Below, piece after piece: positions 10,935 through 23,270 of a DNA stretch of 64,000 bases (position 1 is the first letter of the stretch; each line of letters begins with the position of its first letter). The stretch lies in assembly GCF_014898055.3 (NCBI RefSeq), contig NW_023603184.1:29800808-29864807 (forward strand), read 5' to 3'. The notes under the pieces were generated by a model that did not search any database, was not told the origin of the DNA, and worked only from the letters and a program-made list of their open reading frames with translations. The position numbers were made by a program, and so were the translations under genes. This DNA comes from Talpa occidentalis. Taxonomy: Eukaryota; Chordata; Mammalia; Eulipotyphla; Talpidae.

Positions 10935-11149
10935 ACTAATATATTAACATCTAATATATACTCTTAGCACTTCTGGGGCAATGCAAGAACCTTAAAATAC
11001 TTGAATGACCCTCACGCTACTGCCTCCTTAAGCACTATTGCTGAAAAATAATATTTGCGTAAGATTATCAATACAGAGCATATTTAGTGTTTTTTCAGTC
11101 AGTCTTCAATTAGCATTAACCACATAATTTCCCCTTTCTATTGCTCTTC

Positions 11150-12690
11150 CTTCTGCTTTGCATTTTCTGTTTTCCTTCAGTTCCTTCTACTTAAAGAATT
11201 TCTTTAGTATTGTTTTTAGTGAGAATTTGCAAGCAAAAATTCTCTCAGTTTTTGTCTGAAAATGTCTTTGTGTTTGTTTTGAAGGATTTTTAAAAATAAA
11301 TTGATTATTTTCTTTCAATATTTTCTTTGTTTTGTTTGGATATGCAACTTTTTCATTTTTACTATAAGACTTCATTTATTTGTTTATTTTTATTTTAGGG
11401 CTCCATTTTTACTTCTCTATATGTGCACATGTTCCACTCCCCCTCACCCAAACCACCAATGCCAACACCCCATCTGCCTCCCTCCTCCACCTCTTTCTCC
11501 CTCTCCCATTTTTCCTGTAGTAACCATTAAATTCTTTCACTAAGTCCAAGATTTGTTCCTACTGTATTTTGCCAGTGTATTTATTTTTTGGTTATGTTTA
11601 TTCCACAGATGAGTGAAACCATTCAATAGCTTTCTTACACTTTCTCACTTATTTTACTTAACATAGCCACCTTGAGTTCCATCCATTTTGTCCCAAAAGA
11701 TACTATTTTATCTTTTTAATCACTGTGTAGTATTTAACTACCCCACAATCTATACCCCACAATTCCAATCTTGTAAAAGGCTCTGGATGATACTACCTTC
11801 CCTCCCAGAAGTTTTGCTTCTACTTCCAGCGGGAAGTTGGGGTAGGGGCGATTACTTTAGTCAAATCTTGTGTTGAAATGTTTTGAAACTGAGTTTCCAT
11901 TTTGTGAGAACTGTTTCATTTACGGTTCACCCTTGTTTCTCCAAGGGTGTAGCTCTCCAGGGTTCCTAACTGACAGCCAAGGGTGCTTACCAGTGTCTCA
12001 TTATGTCTTCTGACTCGCAAATTTCATCTTCCCAAAATACAGGATGACTGAAAGGTCTGCTCAACCTCTTAGTTACTAATTTCTACTCAGATTTGCAAAC
12101 TTTCTGTCCTGTGAGTCCTACAAACTGCCTCAGAAGGAAAAGCCACGCCAAATGTTGGGCTCATTTCTCTGTCTTTCCTTTCTTTTCAGGATCTTGGCAC
12201 TAGTCATTTTCACCCCATCCTGCGAGACCGCCAGAAGCTATGCTGGGCTTCTCAGACTCTTAGCCTTGTATGGCCGATGAAAAAGTCAGTGTCCAGAGAG
12301 GGAAAGCAGCTTGGAATAGCTGAGTCACTTTCACGCATTCTCTTTTGCTCCAGGACTTTGGTCTTTAAGTCTTGGCTGTACTAAGAGCTCGCCAATGCTT
12401 TAAAGCAAGTTGTTCTGCTTTGTTTTATCCATCTTTTTCAGCTGTTTTTGGCAGGTCTGAGAGAAACTAGTTCATCATGATTGGAGGTGAAACTAAAAAT
12501 CTCTTCTTTAAGCATTTAAGTTCTGTTTCTCCCATGTACAGCTATGTCTCTGATCTCTTCCTGATCCTTTGTCTTCAACCCAGTCCTACTTCCTGGCATC
12601 AGTATTCATATGACAGATGTGGAGATCTCTATGTCTTTTCATCTGCATTTGTTCAAAACTCCATCCTCAGTTATATTTGCTTTGTTTTCA
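11150..12690 (-). repeat. Old L1M LINE, antisense, interrupted
   Basis: 'ctacttaaagaatttctttagtattg..ctcagtttttgtctgaaaatgtctttgtgt' matches the antisense L1M region of that order. After the nested element it resumes with 'gtttcatttacggttcacccttgtttctccaagggtgtagctctccagggttcc' and later 'tgtttttggcaggtctgagag', both reminiscent of old L1 antisense. No intact frame. Right boundary uncertain. Confidence 0.5.
11360..11775 (-). repeat. Younger L1 3' end, antisense, nested
   Basis: A T-rich stretch (11375-11397) is followed by C-rich UTR-like sequence (11440-11515). Then comes the conserved antisense run 'cagatgagtgaaaccattcaatag..cttattttacttaacatagccac..gttccatccattttgtcccaaa..tagtatttaac'. 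It sits between two blocks of older L1. Confidence 0.6.
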
Positions 12691-12699
12691 TTCCTAATT

Positions 12700-14130
12700 T
12701 ACATTAGAAAATACAGTATCATACTAGCTATGATTTCCTTCAATGTCAGTGCCTTGGTAAAATTCTGCAGTGGAGACTTTGATTGAAGACTTTTCCCTGT
12801 TTAAATTGTTGGGGGGGGGGTTTCCTCTACTGCTTATCAAAGCATTCTTTTTTTTGTATACAGTTTCTCACTCACAGAGCCCCCCACATACAGTCCCTAA
12901 GTTTCAACTCAACCATAACTGTCTTGGAGATTTTCTTTCTGATTTATTGATGCCAATCCCATGTGAGTTACAGATTTGTTAAGTATGGGATGATAAGTAC
13001 CAAGAAAATTGGGCTTTGATTTTCCAAATATTCATTCAAAAGACCTCTATGGATTTTTTAAAGCTCTAAGGGTTTGAAGTAAAAAATATTTTATAGTATT
13101 CAAGTGGTAGGACTTTGATTCTTACCTCTAAAATGTTGTGAAATTGATACTCCTTTTTTTCACTGTTTGAGACATCAAATGTGATCAGGCATTATGAGAG
13201 ATTATCTCCATGCCTTTGAAAAGGAATTCTATTAAAATAATGAAGATTTTTTTCTGAAAATTTAAAATGAACCGTGTTGACTTCATATTGAACACCAATT
13301 AGTGAATGCATAGGACTGTGAAGTTTGTTAGATGCCCTCCAATCCAACTCAATTGGAACAGTAATTGATTACTGTAAACTGAAAAAGGAATGTTAAAGCA
13401 GAGAATTATAAAAATTACATGCAAATATGTCAAATGTTTTAACTTATATAAGTATGCTTTAAGTCACAAATGTATCACTCCAAAAATTCATCATCCATGA
13501 TTTCTAGTTTAGGCTTCTTGAAAGTACTTAAAGAGCTAATACTTACAGATACTTGCAGAACCATCTGAGTGCAGAACCTCCAATTTTTACTACTTTTCCC
13601 AATCTTTGACAGGTATCTTGCTCTCACCTAATTATATGGTATTTTTAGCAATGTGCCTCAATTGAGTCCTTTCAAAGTAGTTGTAAAGTAACACCTTCCT
13701 TTTTTCACTCATATCTCATTACTTTCAAAAAATGAACTAAATTATATAAATACAATATAAAATACAGGCATAAGAGAATTTGGGGGCATACACAACTTAT
13801 TTTAAGGAAACACATAGCTCTACTGAGGGAGTAGGGTGTGCTGCTGTCACAAAGAATGGCATAGTGGAAGCATTTAGCAAGCCATGGGTTCTTCCAGTGT
13901 GTCCTTAGAGGGAATGGCAAGCATTGGTTAGTTCTGCAAGGAAGTTAAGTGGTACATAGTCAAGGAAACTTCTGAATAAAGTTCATTTTGCTCAGACGTC
14001 AGTTGACACCATGTCTGTTTGAAGTCACCTTGCTTGCCACCCCACTCCTCTTAGCCTCACATTTGTTGGCTTGATTTTAGAAAGTTTGAAAATAGTTCCT
14101 CCACCAATCTGTAATATTGCCTAAATTTAA
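12700..14130. other. No gene recognised; AT-rich unassigned DNA
   Basis: AT-rich, with a G10 run at 12811-12820. The open frames are 71 codons or fewer. I see no coding or named repeat signature. Confidence 0.4.
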
Positions 14131-14134
14131 TAAT

Positions 14135-14340
14135 AATAACAGTGAATTTTTTGTGTGTTACCAAGTGCCAGACTGTTAAACACTTTGCATGAATCATTTC
14201 ATTGAATCTTACAACCCCCTTAAGTATTACTCTTATTATCCTCATTTTACACTTGAGGAAATTGAGACTCAGGAGTGAAATGACTTACCCAATGACTTAC
14301 AAATAGTAGTGGTAGGTGCAGAATTCAATTCAGGTCATTA
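14135..14340 (-). repeat. MIR SINE, antisense
   Basis: 'accaagtgccagactgttaaacactttgcatgaatcatttcattgaatcttacaac', then 'cattttacacttgaggaaattgagactcag' and 'aatgacttacccaatgacttac'. This is the complete MIR order on the minus strand. Confidence 0.88.
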
Positions 14341-14989
14341 GAATCCAAAACACATTTCCCCCACATTCTGCATGCATCCATTGTTATGGGACTTGGAAGT
14401 TGGTGGGGAATCCTTTCAATTGTAGCCCACAGCCAGCTTCTCACACCAGGGCTGGTTCCCTAAGCTGCCATTTTCCTTTTCCTCCCTCCAAATATCATCT
14501 ATAAACTTATCCACTTTCCTTTCCTTCAGGGGCTGATGACTCCTCTCTCTAGAAATTCTCCCTCCACCTAAAACTAGGCAAACCATCATCTTCAGCTCTC
14601 TCTTTCTTCATTGATGCTGAATACATCTTTGTGAGCTCTTTGTGATTTAAGGATTTTGCTGGTCACTATTGGAGGCCAGGTAAAAGAAAAACACATGCAT
14701 AAAAGCAGCAGAGGTTCCAGGAACTTACAAATTTTTAAATTCTGATTCCTGTGCTGCCATTCTCCATGTCCTTGCTGTGATGGGAACCAAATGCTCCCAT
14801 GGACTCATGTCCTCCATAATTAGTCCTGAGGAAGGGGCTTCCAGTCCTTCCTCCCCCTTTAGCAACAGCCATGGTTACCCCCACATTCATAAAGGCTCCT
14901 TTTCCAAGCAGATGCTTCCTTGTTTACCAGGAGGTATAGACTTTAAGTCCAGGGAGACACCTATTGCCCAGGAACTCTCTGCACCCCCT

Positions 14990-14996
<7 letters not shown>

Positions 14997-15034
<38 letters not shown>
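14997..15034 (+). repeat. (CA)n microsatellite
   Basis: About 19 uninterrupted CA units, preceded by 'tacacata'. It encodes the HTHTHT end of an 86-codon chance frame. Confidence 0.97.
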
Positions 15035-15037
<3 letters not shown>

Positions 15038-15039
15038 TA

Positions 15040-16925
15040 GTTATGACCCCACTGGCATCACCCAGTAGTCATTGTTTAGAGCTAAGCATTATGACTTCTG
15101 GAAAAACTCAGTGAAAGTTCATTATTTTACCTAGCATATCTGGAATTGAGTGGACAGGGCAGGGGGCAGGAGAACCTCTGTTCACTACTAACTCTGGGCA
15201 CAGATTTGTTCATCTGAATAAATGCCACTAGAAGGGACTTAGTGCATGTACTGAAGTTGCAGAAACTCAGAGAAAGCCCATGGATAAGTCTTAGTTGTCA
15301 TTATCAAGTAGCCTAACCCAAACCCTAATGTTTATTCCTATCACCTTCTTGCATCAGAACACCAATTGTAAACTGGACACAGGGTGATCCAGAATGCAGA
15401 CTATATTTCCCAGCTTCCCTTGGGTTAGCTTTGCCCATGAGACTAAGTTCTGAGTAATGAGACATAAGAAATATATTTAAAAGAATGGAGCATAAGCCCT
15501 TTTATTGGACTTGAATATTGGACTCTCCACATATAAAGTTTTCTACATTAAAGGAAAATTTTATTCTTACTTTAAACTAGGATATTTCATTCTAAGTTAT
15601 AGGCAGTCAAGTCTATTTCTAACTGATGTAAGAATTCGGAAAGTATTTCAGACATTGAGATAGTTGTCTTTCAAGGTAATTGTCATGTGAAGTATTTCTA
15701 TGTAGTGTTCTTTTTTTCCCTTGCTACGCTGTATTTAAATACACGAACATACTTTGTTGTCAAGTCATTGGGGAAGACTCATCTGTTCTCATCGGGTACC
15801 ACATTCTACACAAAATTCTCCAATTAAGTGAAGGTTTAGAAGTCAGAACCAACACAGAGTTCTACACCAGCTAGACCTCATCATCAACCAATTCCTTCCC
15901 CACAGCATGAGTGGGAAAACCAACAGCATCAACCCACTTTCTTTTATTCCTTGGATTAACTATTGTGATTTCCTTGCCCTACAAGGAAATGAGATTAGAT
16001 ATTTCCAAGAGTAACCCATCATACCTACACAAGAGGTAGGTGATAAATATAAAAAATGCCTAAATAAATCATGGCCAGAGTTTACCATGTCACTTTTACC
16101 AACAGATGGTTCCCATAAAACAGTTCTGAAGTGTCAATCTACATGAAGCCCCCCAGCCCCATTTCAAATTATCTGTTAATTACATGTCCCTCATTTATCC
16201 CATGCTTCTGCTATAGTGGCAAGTATTTGATTCATATTATCCCACCGCTCAATAGATTTTAATTGCAGCTGCTGCAGTAGACATCTTGAGATGCATTTCC
16301 TATAGAGACCATGGCAGCCTACTAGACTGGCCCAACAATGATTAATTTCAATGCCTTGAATCACTGAAGGAGGAAGCCTCTTCCATTACATCTCTAAGAA
16401 CCCAGCACTTTACTCCAGTCCATTGTCCTGAAACAAAAGACCTCCTGAAAGGAAAATGAAATCCAGGGTGTAGTGGTCTCTATTTGCACAGTTCTCCTTT
16501 ATTTGATTCACTGCACCACAACTCAGTCTGCTCCCAGTTGGGAAATATTGGCTAACTATTGGGATTTGCAAGCAGAGTGGAAGCCATGAAGGATGCATCA
16601 TTCAGTTTAATTTTGTTTATTTTACTTGGGCAGTAAAAATGCATTGAGCAGGTCAAGATGTCTGATAGTATCTTGCCATCATTGCAGATGTTCTACATAA
16701 AAGGGTCAAAAATAATTAACTCTGACATTTGCATGTATTTATTTGTTTTTTCATGGAGACAGTGTCAAAGACACTTTTGGGGGTTTTCTAGAACATTCTA
16801 TACTCATTCATGCTCTTGGATGCTGGCACAGACTTTTTTTTAATTTGGATAAATAATGTCTCCCAGCAAAGTCCACTCTATGACACTTCCTCTGCCATGC
16901 TTTGCTGTGGGATTGGTGTGGGGAT
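15040..16925. other. No gene recognised; unassigned DNA
   Basis: Mostly AT-rich unique-looking sequence. Frames of 61-80 codons have no recognisable content. Repeat remnants are likely but not named. Confidence 0.4.
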
Positions 16926-16929
16926 TGAG

Positions 16930-17135
16930 AGAATGGAAGCTCTTAGGGGAGACATATCTAACTGGGAATGTGTGACCTTGGGCAAGTTTCTTAGGCTCTC
17001 TGAGCTCCAGTTTCCTTATCTACACACTGGAAGAGAATTAGCATTCACCTAGGTCATAATTGCTATGCAAATTAAATGAGATGATTTATTTAAAGTACTC
17101 AGGATAATGCTTGATCATAGAAGGAACATCACAAA
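16930..17135 (+). repeat. MIR SINE, sense
   Basis: 'gtgtgaccttgggcaagtttcttaggctctctgagctccagtttccttatct' is the MIR core, followed by 'aaattaaatgagatgatttatttaaagtactcaggataatgc'. The last 65 bp (17066-17130) recur at 18282-18346. Confidence 0.9.
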
Positions 17136-17218
17136 TATAACTTATTTTCCCTCTGGATATTCTGTGACATTTTTTAAAATCTCCTTTATGGTGCTAATTA
17201 ATAAAAAAGTCAGAAAAC

Positions 17219-17490
17219 AGGGCATCCCCTGGTGGTGCAGGCGGTTGATTGCCATGCTGGGAAGCTGTCTGCAGCCTCTGCAGTGCCAGTTCAATCCTGG
17301 CCTGTCAGCGAGGGTCCCACATGGCACAGCAGACCTCTCCTGTCACGCCCGCTGCTCCCATCAGCAGTGTATTTCGTCAGTCTGCCTGTGCTGCTCCCTG
17401 CTCTGTCTCTGGTGAATCCTCTTACCCTCCCGCGCATCTGGCCTGTGCCCAGTTCTTGTAAAAAAACATAAATAAATCTTAAAAAAAAAA
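17219..17490 (+). repeat. Full-length T+ SINE, sense
   Basis: Head 'catcccctggtggtgcaggcgg', B-box-like 'gttcaatcc', body, then 'aaaacataaataaatctt' and an A run. TSD agtcagaaaac at 17208-17218 and 17491-17501. It inserted just downstream of the MIR. Confidence 0.9.
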
Positions 17491-17554
17491 AGTCAGAAAA
17501 CGGGGATTCCCATTGGTCATCCTAAGTGAAATAGTCACTCCTCCCCCTGCTCAA

Positions 17555-18660
17555 GTGAAATGGTCATGAAATTTGCTTGTCTCTATCTCCTATTTCAAAT
17601 CCATGCCCTTATCCTGGTCCTCACTACTAATTACTTTGATGCACACATGCTTTCTTCATCTCTCACCTGAATTAATGCAATGATCTCTTTACAGATCTTC
17701 ATGTCTCCCATTCTGTTCCCTCCATGGCATCTTCATGAGGCATCCAAACTGACCTTTTCTGTGCTTCCCCTTATAGGGTGACCAACCATTTCAGTTTCCA
17801 GGACTGAAGGGCTTCCCAAGAATGTGGGACTTTGAATCTTAAAACCAAGACATTCCCTGGCAAATGAGGATGAGCTGGTTACCCTACATCCTTTACTGAA
17901 AATCTCTCAGTGGCTCAATAAAAGGTCTAAGATGCACTGAACTTACAGTGTGTAATATACAAAACCCTTTGTACTGTGGTGCTGCCTTCCCGTCAACTTT
18001 CATCTTCACCTTACCTCCCGTATTTGCTTCACAAACACACACATGCTTTGCTTTAGCAATTTGGGACTCATAGGATTTTGTCCGTATATATGTTTCATGT
18101 TCTTTCTCAGTCCCTTTTTCTTCTTCACCCTCTGAGTTCCTTCCCCTGGCAGTACCCACTCCCCTGCTTATTTCACCTGGCTACCTCCTTCAGGTGCTAA
18201 TCCATCACTGCCACTGAGAAGTTTTTCCCCTACCATTTCTGCCTAATATGGAAGTGCCTCCACTGTGCACCCAAAGCCCTGTGCAAATTAAATGAGATGC
18301 TTTATATAAAGTACTCAGGATAATGCCTGGTCATAGAAGGAGCATCTGACCTAACAACTATTACACATCACTGTGACTGTGGTCTATCTGCCCTGATAGA
18401 CTGAGATGACCCTAAGAGTAGGGATTATGTCTTCTTTATTTTTGTCACTCCCTGTTGAATGAATGAGCAATGAGCTGTGTATTTTCACCTGCCTCTTCCC
18501 ACCTAACTCCACTGCTGTGTGAACTCCCCAGAGTCAGAATGGACATGGGACTTGGTTTTCTTTTATTTCCTACAGCCCTTGGTACAGCAGTAGGGCTCAA
18601 TTAATATTTTGAGTCAGTGAATAAGTGAATGAATGAAGGAATGCACCTCTCTTTAGATAG
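17555..18660 (+). repeat. L2 LINE fragments, sense (two 3' tails)
   Basis: Pyrimidine-rich L2-like body, 'gaaaatctctcagtggctc', then one tail near 18395-18476 ('gagatgaccctaagagtagggattatgtctt..tgttgaatgaatgag'). A second tail lies near 18510-18645 ('ccttggtacagcagtagggctcaattaatatt..gaatgaatgaa'). The two 3' ends mean at least two L2 insertions. Internal boundaries are uncertain. The 65-bp MIR patch at 18282-18346 interrupts the first. Confidence 0.5.
18282..18346 (+). repeat. Isolated 65-bp copy of the 17066-17130 MIR end
   Basis: 60 of 65 positions match the MIR end 1.2 kb upstream. The MIR core that precedes it upstream is absent here. The flanks look like L2. Confidence 0.8.
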
Positions 18661-19284
18661 GAGCCAGGCAATGGGCTGTCATGGTGAAATAAACTTTCCT
18701 TCAGTTCATCCCCTCCCCTAACTCTGTGCCCTGGACAAGGCACCGGTTGTCAGAACTCAACATGGCCCCTTTCTGTCCCCCAGGTAGCTATCGGCTGGAA
18801 ATCACTGGGGTCATGACCTCTCCTATAGACATAAACTCGAGAAGAAAAAAGGTTTCTGTCCAAAGGCTGATTTCAGATCTAAAAAAATCTCAACAAGATT
18901 GCCTACACAATTGAGTATAAAGGCCACTAGCACATGGGAAAGAAAGCTACACCAGATGGCTTTTCCATTACAAAGAGATGAAATATGTGTCATTTCCACT
19001 TCTATAGTGGTTTAGTCTTTTTGGAGCTCAGCCTTAAACAGCTGGGAGCCCTTTTTGACAATGCAGATTCCACTGCCTGATGGCAGGAAGTCAGCGGCAG
19101 GCAGGGTCCATCTATTTCCTCCAACCACCTTTCCAGCCAGTAAGCTATAACTTTCTCTGCTATAAAAGTTTTATGGCAAGTTGAGTAGAAAGCCTAGCAG
19201 GGAATAAGACCTCAAGGGGGTGGCAGGATGGAGAAAATGAAAGCAGATTGAAACATGAATGATTGTTTCTGGAAATAAATGCAG

Positions 19285-19430
19285 TGAAAAAGGTCCAAGG
19301 AACTTGGGTTCACACAACCCTGAGATCAAAGCCCTGCTTGCCATGAACAAGTTGCAGGGCCTGTCCTCTGGGCCTCAGTCTTCCAGTCTCTACAATGAGA
19401 AGAACAGCAATCCCTACGTGGCACCGGGTT
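19285..19430 (+). repeat. Degraded MIR, sense (probable)
   Basis: 'cttgggttcacacaaccctgagatcaaagccctgctt' and 'gggcctcagtcttccagtctctacaatgagaagaa' follow MIR order with many changes. Confidence 0.5.
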
Positions 19431-19439
19431 GGTTCAGTT

Positions 19440-20740
19440 CATGTTAGTTTTCTTGACTCCAATTGCATTTGCTAAAATGACTCTTCTGATCTAACAAAGG
19501 ATTTTCCCCCTCATTTGTAGATTTCATTAAGATTATAAAAATTAAATTAAAATTATAAAATATTGTGTTAAGTGAAATTAAATTTAGATTTATGCATTTT
19601 TGTAATTATTTCCTTTTAAAAGGCAGGACAATGGTGTGTTAAACAGGGTAAAGTTAGAACTGCCAAAAGGTATCAGGAAATATGGTGGTTCTATCCATGA
19701 GCCCACTGTGAAAGCTGGAAAATGGTGGTTTATAAGTTGCTGGTGAGTCTCTGGAAATGTCTAGAAACACTTATATTTTGATGCTAATATTTGCATCCCT
19801 AACTCTCCCAAGTGACGAGGGAGCTCTCATGCACCCCTTGACTCCATCCATTAGACTTCTTATTTCCACATGCCGTTGTTTCTGATCATTATTCATTGGC
19901 CTTCCAAGTTCACTAATCTTTTAAAATCATATTTGAATAGGCAGGTGTAAGGGAAGCTTATACACTTTCAATTACAAATCTCCCCATAGGGAGCTAGAGA
20001 AGACAGCCCAGCAAGAATAAATGAGAAAGGGTTTTAGAATAAGACCCAAAGTCTAATCCTGGTCACTTCATCTTTGTACTAGATCAATATTTATGTCTAA
20101 CAGTCATAAAATAAAATCCCAGAATACCTGTCACTCATTCCAAGTTCTCAACCAGTGATAGAAATCCTTTCCCTACATTCCTGGTGGACAGTCACCCTGC
20201 CTCCAGGGACAAGGACCTCCTTTTTCTGAACTACCATCCATGGTGGTGAGTTTGGGTACTGCACAAAGCTACCCAGCTGGGGCCAGAGTGGAAGCTGATA
20301 TCCAGGCTCCTTTTTGCTTGTCAAGCTGGGTACTCCCAAAGGGACACTGTTTTCTAATTTAACCTTTCAAGTAAGGCTCCTTTTTCCAATTCTCGCAAAG
20401 GCCACATAGACACTAGCAGTAACCATGTCAGATCAGTAGGCTCCTTGCTCTTAGGAAGGGTACTGCTCCCCAAAAAGTGGAAGGGACTTCAGTCCTCCTC
20501 ATCAGGATGGTGTCATTGCAGATGCCAGTGGGCAACAAAACTATCCATTGGCTCTTCTTTGCATTGGCCAAAGGGGTCCAGATGTGGATGGAGCAACAAT
20601 TAGTCAACTTGCAAGCTAACCTTTCCGCAAGGGTAAAATACAGCAAAACAAACAAGGACCTATGGCAGCAGACTGTGCTTGATCATTTATCAAATTGCAA
20701 AATCTTATCCATGACTGTGAAATGGCTTTATGGTTAGGAA
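19440..20740. other. No gene recognised; largely unique DNA
   Basis: A plus-strand frame of 86 codons (20477-20737) and minus-strand frames of 63 and 75 codons overlap here. None shows a domain, signal peptide or repeat. AT-rich near 19500-19620. Confidence 0.4.
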
Positions 20741-20749
20741 AATGTACTA

Positions 20750-21200
20750 ATAATTTTATTAGGCAGCAATTAAACTTAAATTCCTTTTAACTGTATTTGA
20801 TGTCATCCTTTTTCTGGGCCCATTAGAGTAACATTAAGGTGTTTGTGCAGATAGCTCAGTCATTTCAAATTACTTTCCTGTCTAATGTGGGAGCCTTTAA
20901 TAGCATACTCTTAGGTTGAATTCAATTTTGGAGACAGGCATGCTAATTAGATCGCCTCAGTGTTCCTTGCAAAAGAAGCTGAAGAAGAGCTATTTTTTCC
21001 CCTTCTTCTGCTTAGCAATGTTCTTGGAACACAACTTTCTGTGCAATTAGAAGCATAGACCTTTTACTGCACAAAATCTCACTTGAACCGTTAAGTATTG
21101 CTAGCAGACACAACGTCTGGTTAATATGACACCATTGTTGAAATTTTTTAAGATCTAATTAGAGCCAGTAAGTTTGCTCTCCTATTATTCTGAGTATCAT
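20750..21200. promoter_or_regulatory. Candidate conserved non-coding element (TAATTA-type sites)
   Basis: Unique, non-repetitive sequence with several ATTA/TAAT cores, including ggcatgctaattagatc near 20937-20953 and ttaagatctaattagagcc near 21148-21166. No repeat interrupts it for 450 bp. The combination resembles developmental enhancers, but I have no conservation data. Confidence 0.22.
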
Positions 21201-21249
21201 AGTTAGTGTTTGTTCTGCCTCAACCCTCCAACATTAAGGTCAGAAGAAT

Positions 21250-21440
21250 GGTAGGGAGAAGGAAGGAACATTTATTAGGCACCATCTGCTAAGTTCTGGG
21301 TAAAATGTTTGACAACCCTGTAAGCTGTGGCTTATTATCTCCACTTACAGAGGGGGAAACATTGACTCCAAGAGGGTACATAATGCGCCCAAGGTCACAC
21401 AGCTGCCAAGTTATAGAGTTGGGATTTAAATGTTTAGCCT
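21250..21440 (-). repeat. MIR SINE, antisense
   Basis: 'acatttattaggcaccatctgctaagttctggg', '..gagggggaaacattgactcc', 'gcgcccaaggtcacacagctgccaag' and 'ttgggatttaaat' follow the antisense MIR order end to end. Confidence 0.9.
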
Positions 21441-21444
21441 CTCT

Positions 21445-21635
21445 TTACCATTTACTGGTTCTGGGAACTTAAAAAGTTCAGTTTAACACTCTGATCATCA
21501 GGGTCCTGGATACTATAAAGGGGGATGATAATAAAACTCACCTTCTGACAGTTCATTGCATAGCTCAAGTACAGTAATAAATGTAAATGACCCTTCCGGA
21601 AGATAAAGTGCTATACAGATGTGATGATTATGTCC
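21445..21635 (+). repeat. MIR SINE, sense (degraded)
   Basis: 'ccatttactggttctgggaacttaaaaag', 'ggatgataataaaactcacctt' and 'agataaagtgctatacagatgtgatgatta' follow MIR order. It is head-to-head with the antisense MIR just upstream. Confidence 0.65.
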
Positions 21636-21989
21636 TCTGATGTTGCCACAAGAAGTCTTGGTGGGATCCGTCTTCTATGGGATTGAAACCACGTATCCAG
21701 TACCACAAGAAAGTTGGAGAAAGCGCCAGTGAAATCTTATACTTTGGACTCTAGCTAATTGAAACCAGTAAAAGAACAGAAGACGGCACCATGAGGAGTT
21801 GGTCACAGTTCCAAAGGCGATATAATAAATTTGCAGTTCTTGAGGTGCCTCTGTTTCCCCATTTGTAAACAGGGGTCTGCAGGCTGATCCCTGGATTAGA
21901 GGAGATGGTGGTATGGAAAGCATATTGCCCAGCACTGAAACGCTCAGCAAAATAACATTTCCATTTCACAGTCATTTCAACCAATCTTA

Positions 21990-22330
21990 GTCCCTGGCAG
22001 TCTTCCAGTGTAATCCCGGCTCACATACAGTTTGGCTCTTCCAAGTCTTTTTCCTCATTGGCCTGTTAACATAAATTCTTTCTCCAAATAGTCCTTGTGC
22101 GTGGCATCCATTTACTAACCTCCAGCTATTATAATGATGATTGCAATTACCGTTTGTCCAGGCTCCTTGCAATGCTGTCATTGTTCCCTCTCGGTTACCA
22201 TGATAAATGTTACTAATAACGTCTGCCTCAGATCCTTTGTGGAATGAGGCAAGATACTAATCTATTAATTGATAGATTAATGACTCATAACTGTTACGAT
22301 CATCATTAATTGCTTTTATCTTTGAAGCAT
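21990..22330. promoter_or_regulatory. Candidate regulatory stretch with TAAT palindrome
   Basis: Unique sequence. Includes the inverted repeat taatctat (22258-22265) / atagatta (22272-22279) with a TAATTG spacer, plus further taatga and cattaat cores to 22310. Chance frames of 64 codons lie across it. Confidence 0.22.
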
Positions 22331-22339
22331 CCGATGGGT

Positions 22340-23265
22340 GAGGGGATTGAGAGCTAGGCTAAAAGACTGTTTCATCCTCTCACGGAAAAGATTGGCACTC
22401 TCGCAGACAGGTGGAAAAAGTGAACATCACTGTGAGGACAGGTGTGTTGAGACTGTCATGGCACAGAGACAGCTGCATTGACCCATCCCTTTATGTGCCC
22501 TGGCTCGACCTGGTTTCCCTGTGACTACTGTGTTCTATCAGTATTACACACCAGCCCTGCGCTGCTCCTGGCACTTCCCTCCCGCCAAGACCATTCTCTG
22601 CCCAGGAATTCCTGAAACCCAGCCAGGCAAGAGAAGAAAAACATTGGGACAATTTGTCCTGCCAGCTCTGAGGAACCTGCAAGCTCTCATCAGAGCAGCA
22701 TGTCACTACATTCTTGTCACCCCCTCTTTGAGAGGGTACTCATTCTCCAGCACGAGAAGTCCGTGCAAGACAAAAGCACCAGCTGCTCAAGTCAGCAGAA
22801 AGGTCCATTAGAGAGTGGGTACCAAGGGGGCTGCAGGGAGAGCCCAGCCCTCCATCAGTCCACTCCGCGCCACCACCATGGACTCCCAGCTCTCCATCCT
22901 TAGCTGCCACACAAATCTCTCTTGCAATTCCCTCAGCCCTGGGGCATTTCTGCTCAGACACAGGAGGAATGCCAAGGCAAAGCACACACTGTTGTAGAAT
23001 TATTCGCAGCAAGCAAGTATAGTATCACACATTCTCCTTGTCACAGGACCTCGCTGAAACTCTCCCATTGTTAGCAAAGCCAATCACTTCTCCTAAATTT
23101 TCATTGCTCCTGGCACAGTTTCGTTGGCAACTTTGTCCATGGCGTAGATCCCATCCTTGACCATACAACAGCTCTATGACTTGTTTCCGCTTGCTTTATT
23201 GGAGTGCCCTGACTGGTGTGCAAGTTCTGTGCCCCCTTCTCCATTTCCCTTTTCCTTAAGAGTCT
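22340..23265. other. No gene recognised; unassigned DNA
   Basis: Moderately GC-richer than its surroundings. Overlapping frames of 60-96 codons on both strands between 22491 and 23012 shadow one another and lack protein signatures. A single-exon gene is not supported. Confidence 0.4.
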
Positions 23266-23270
23266 TTCTT

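Noticed and set aside
15310..15330. Telomere-like 'cctaacccaaaccctaa'
   Set aside because: Less than three imperfect units; chance similarity, not an interstitial telomeric array.
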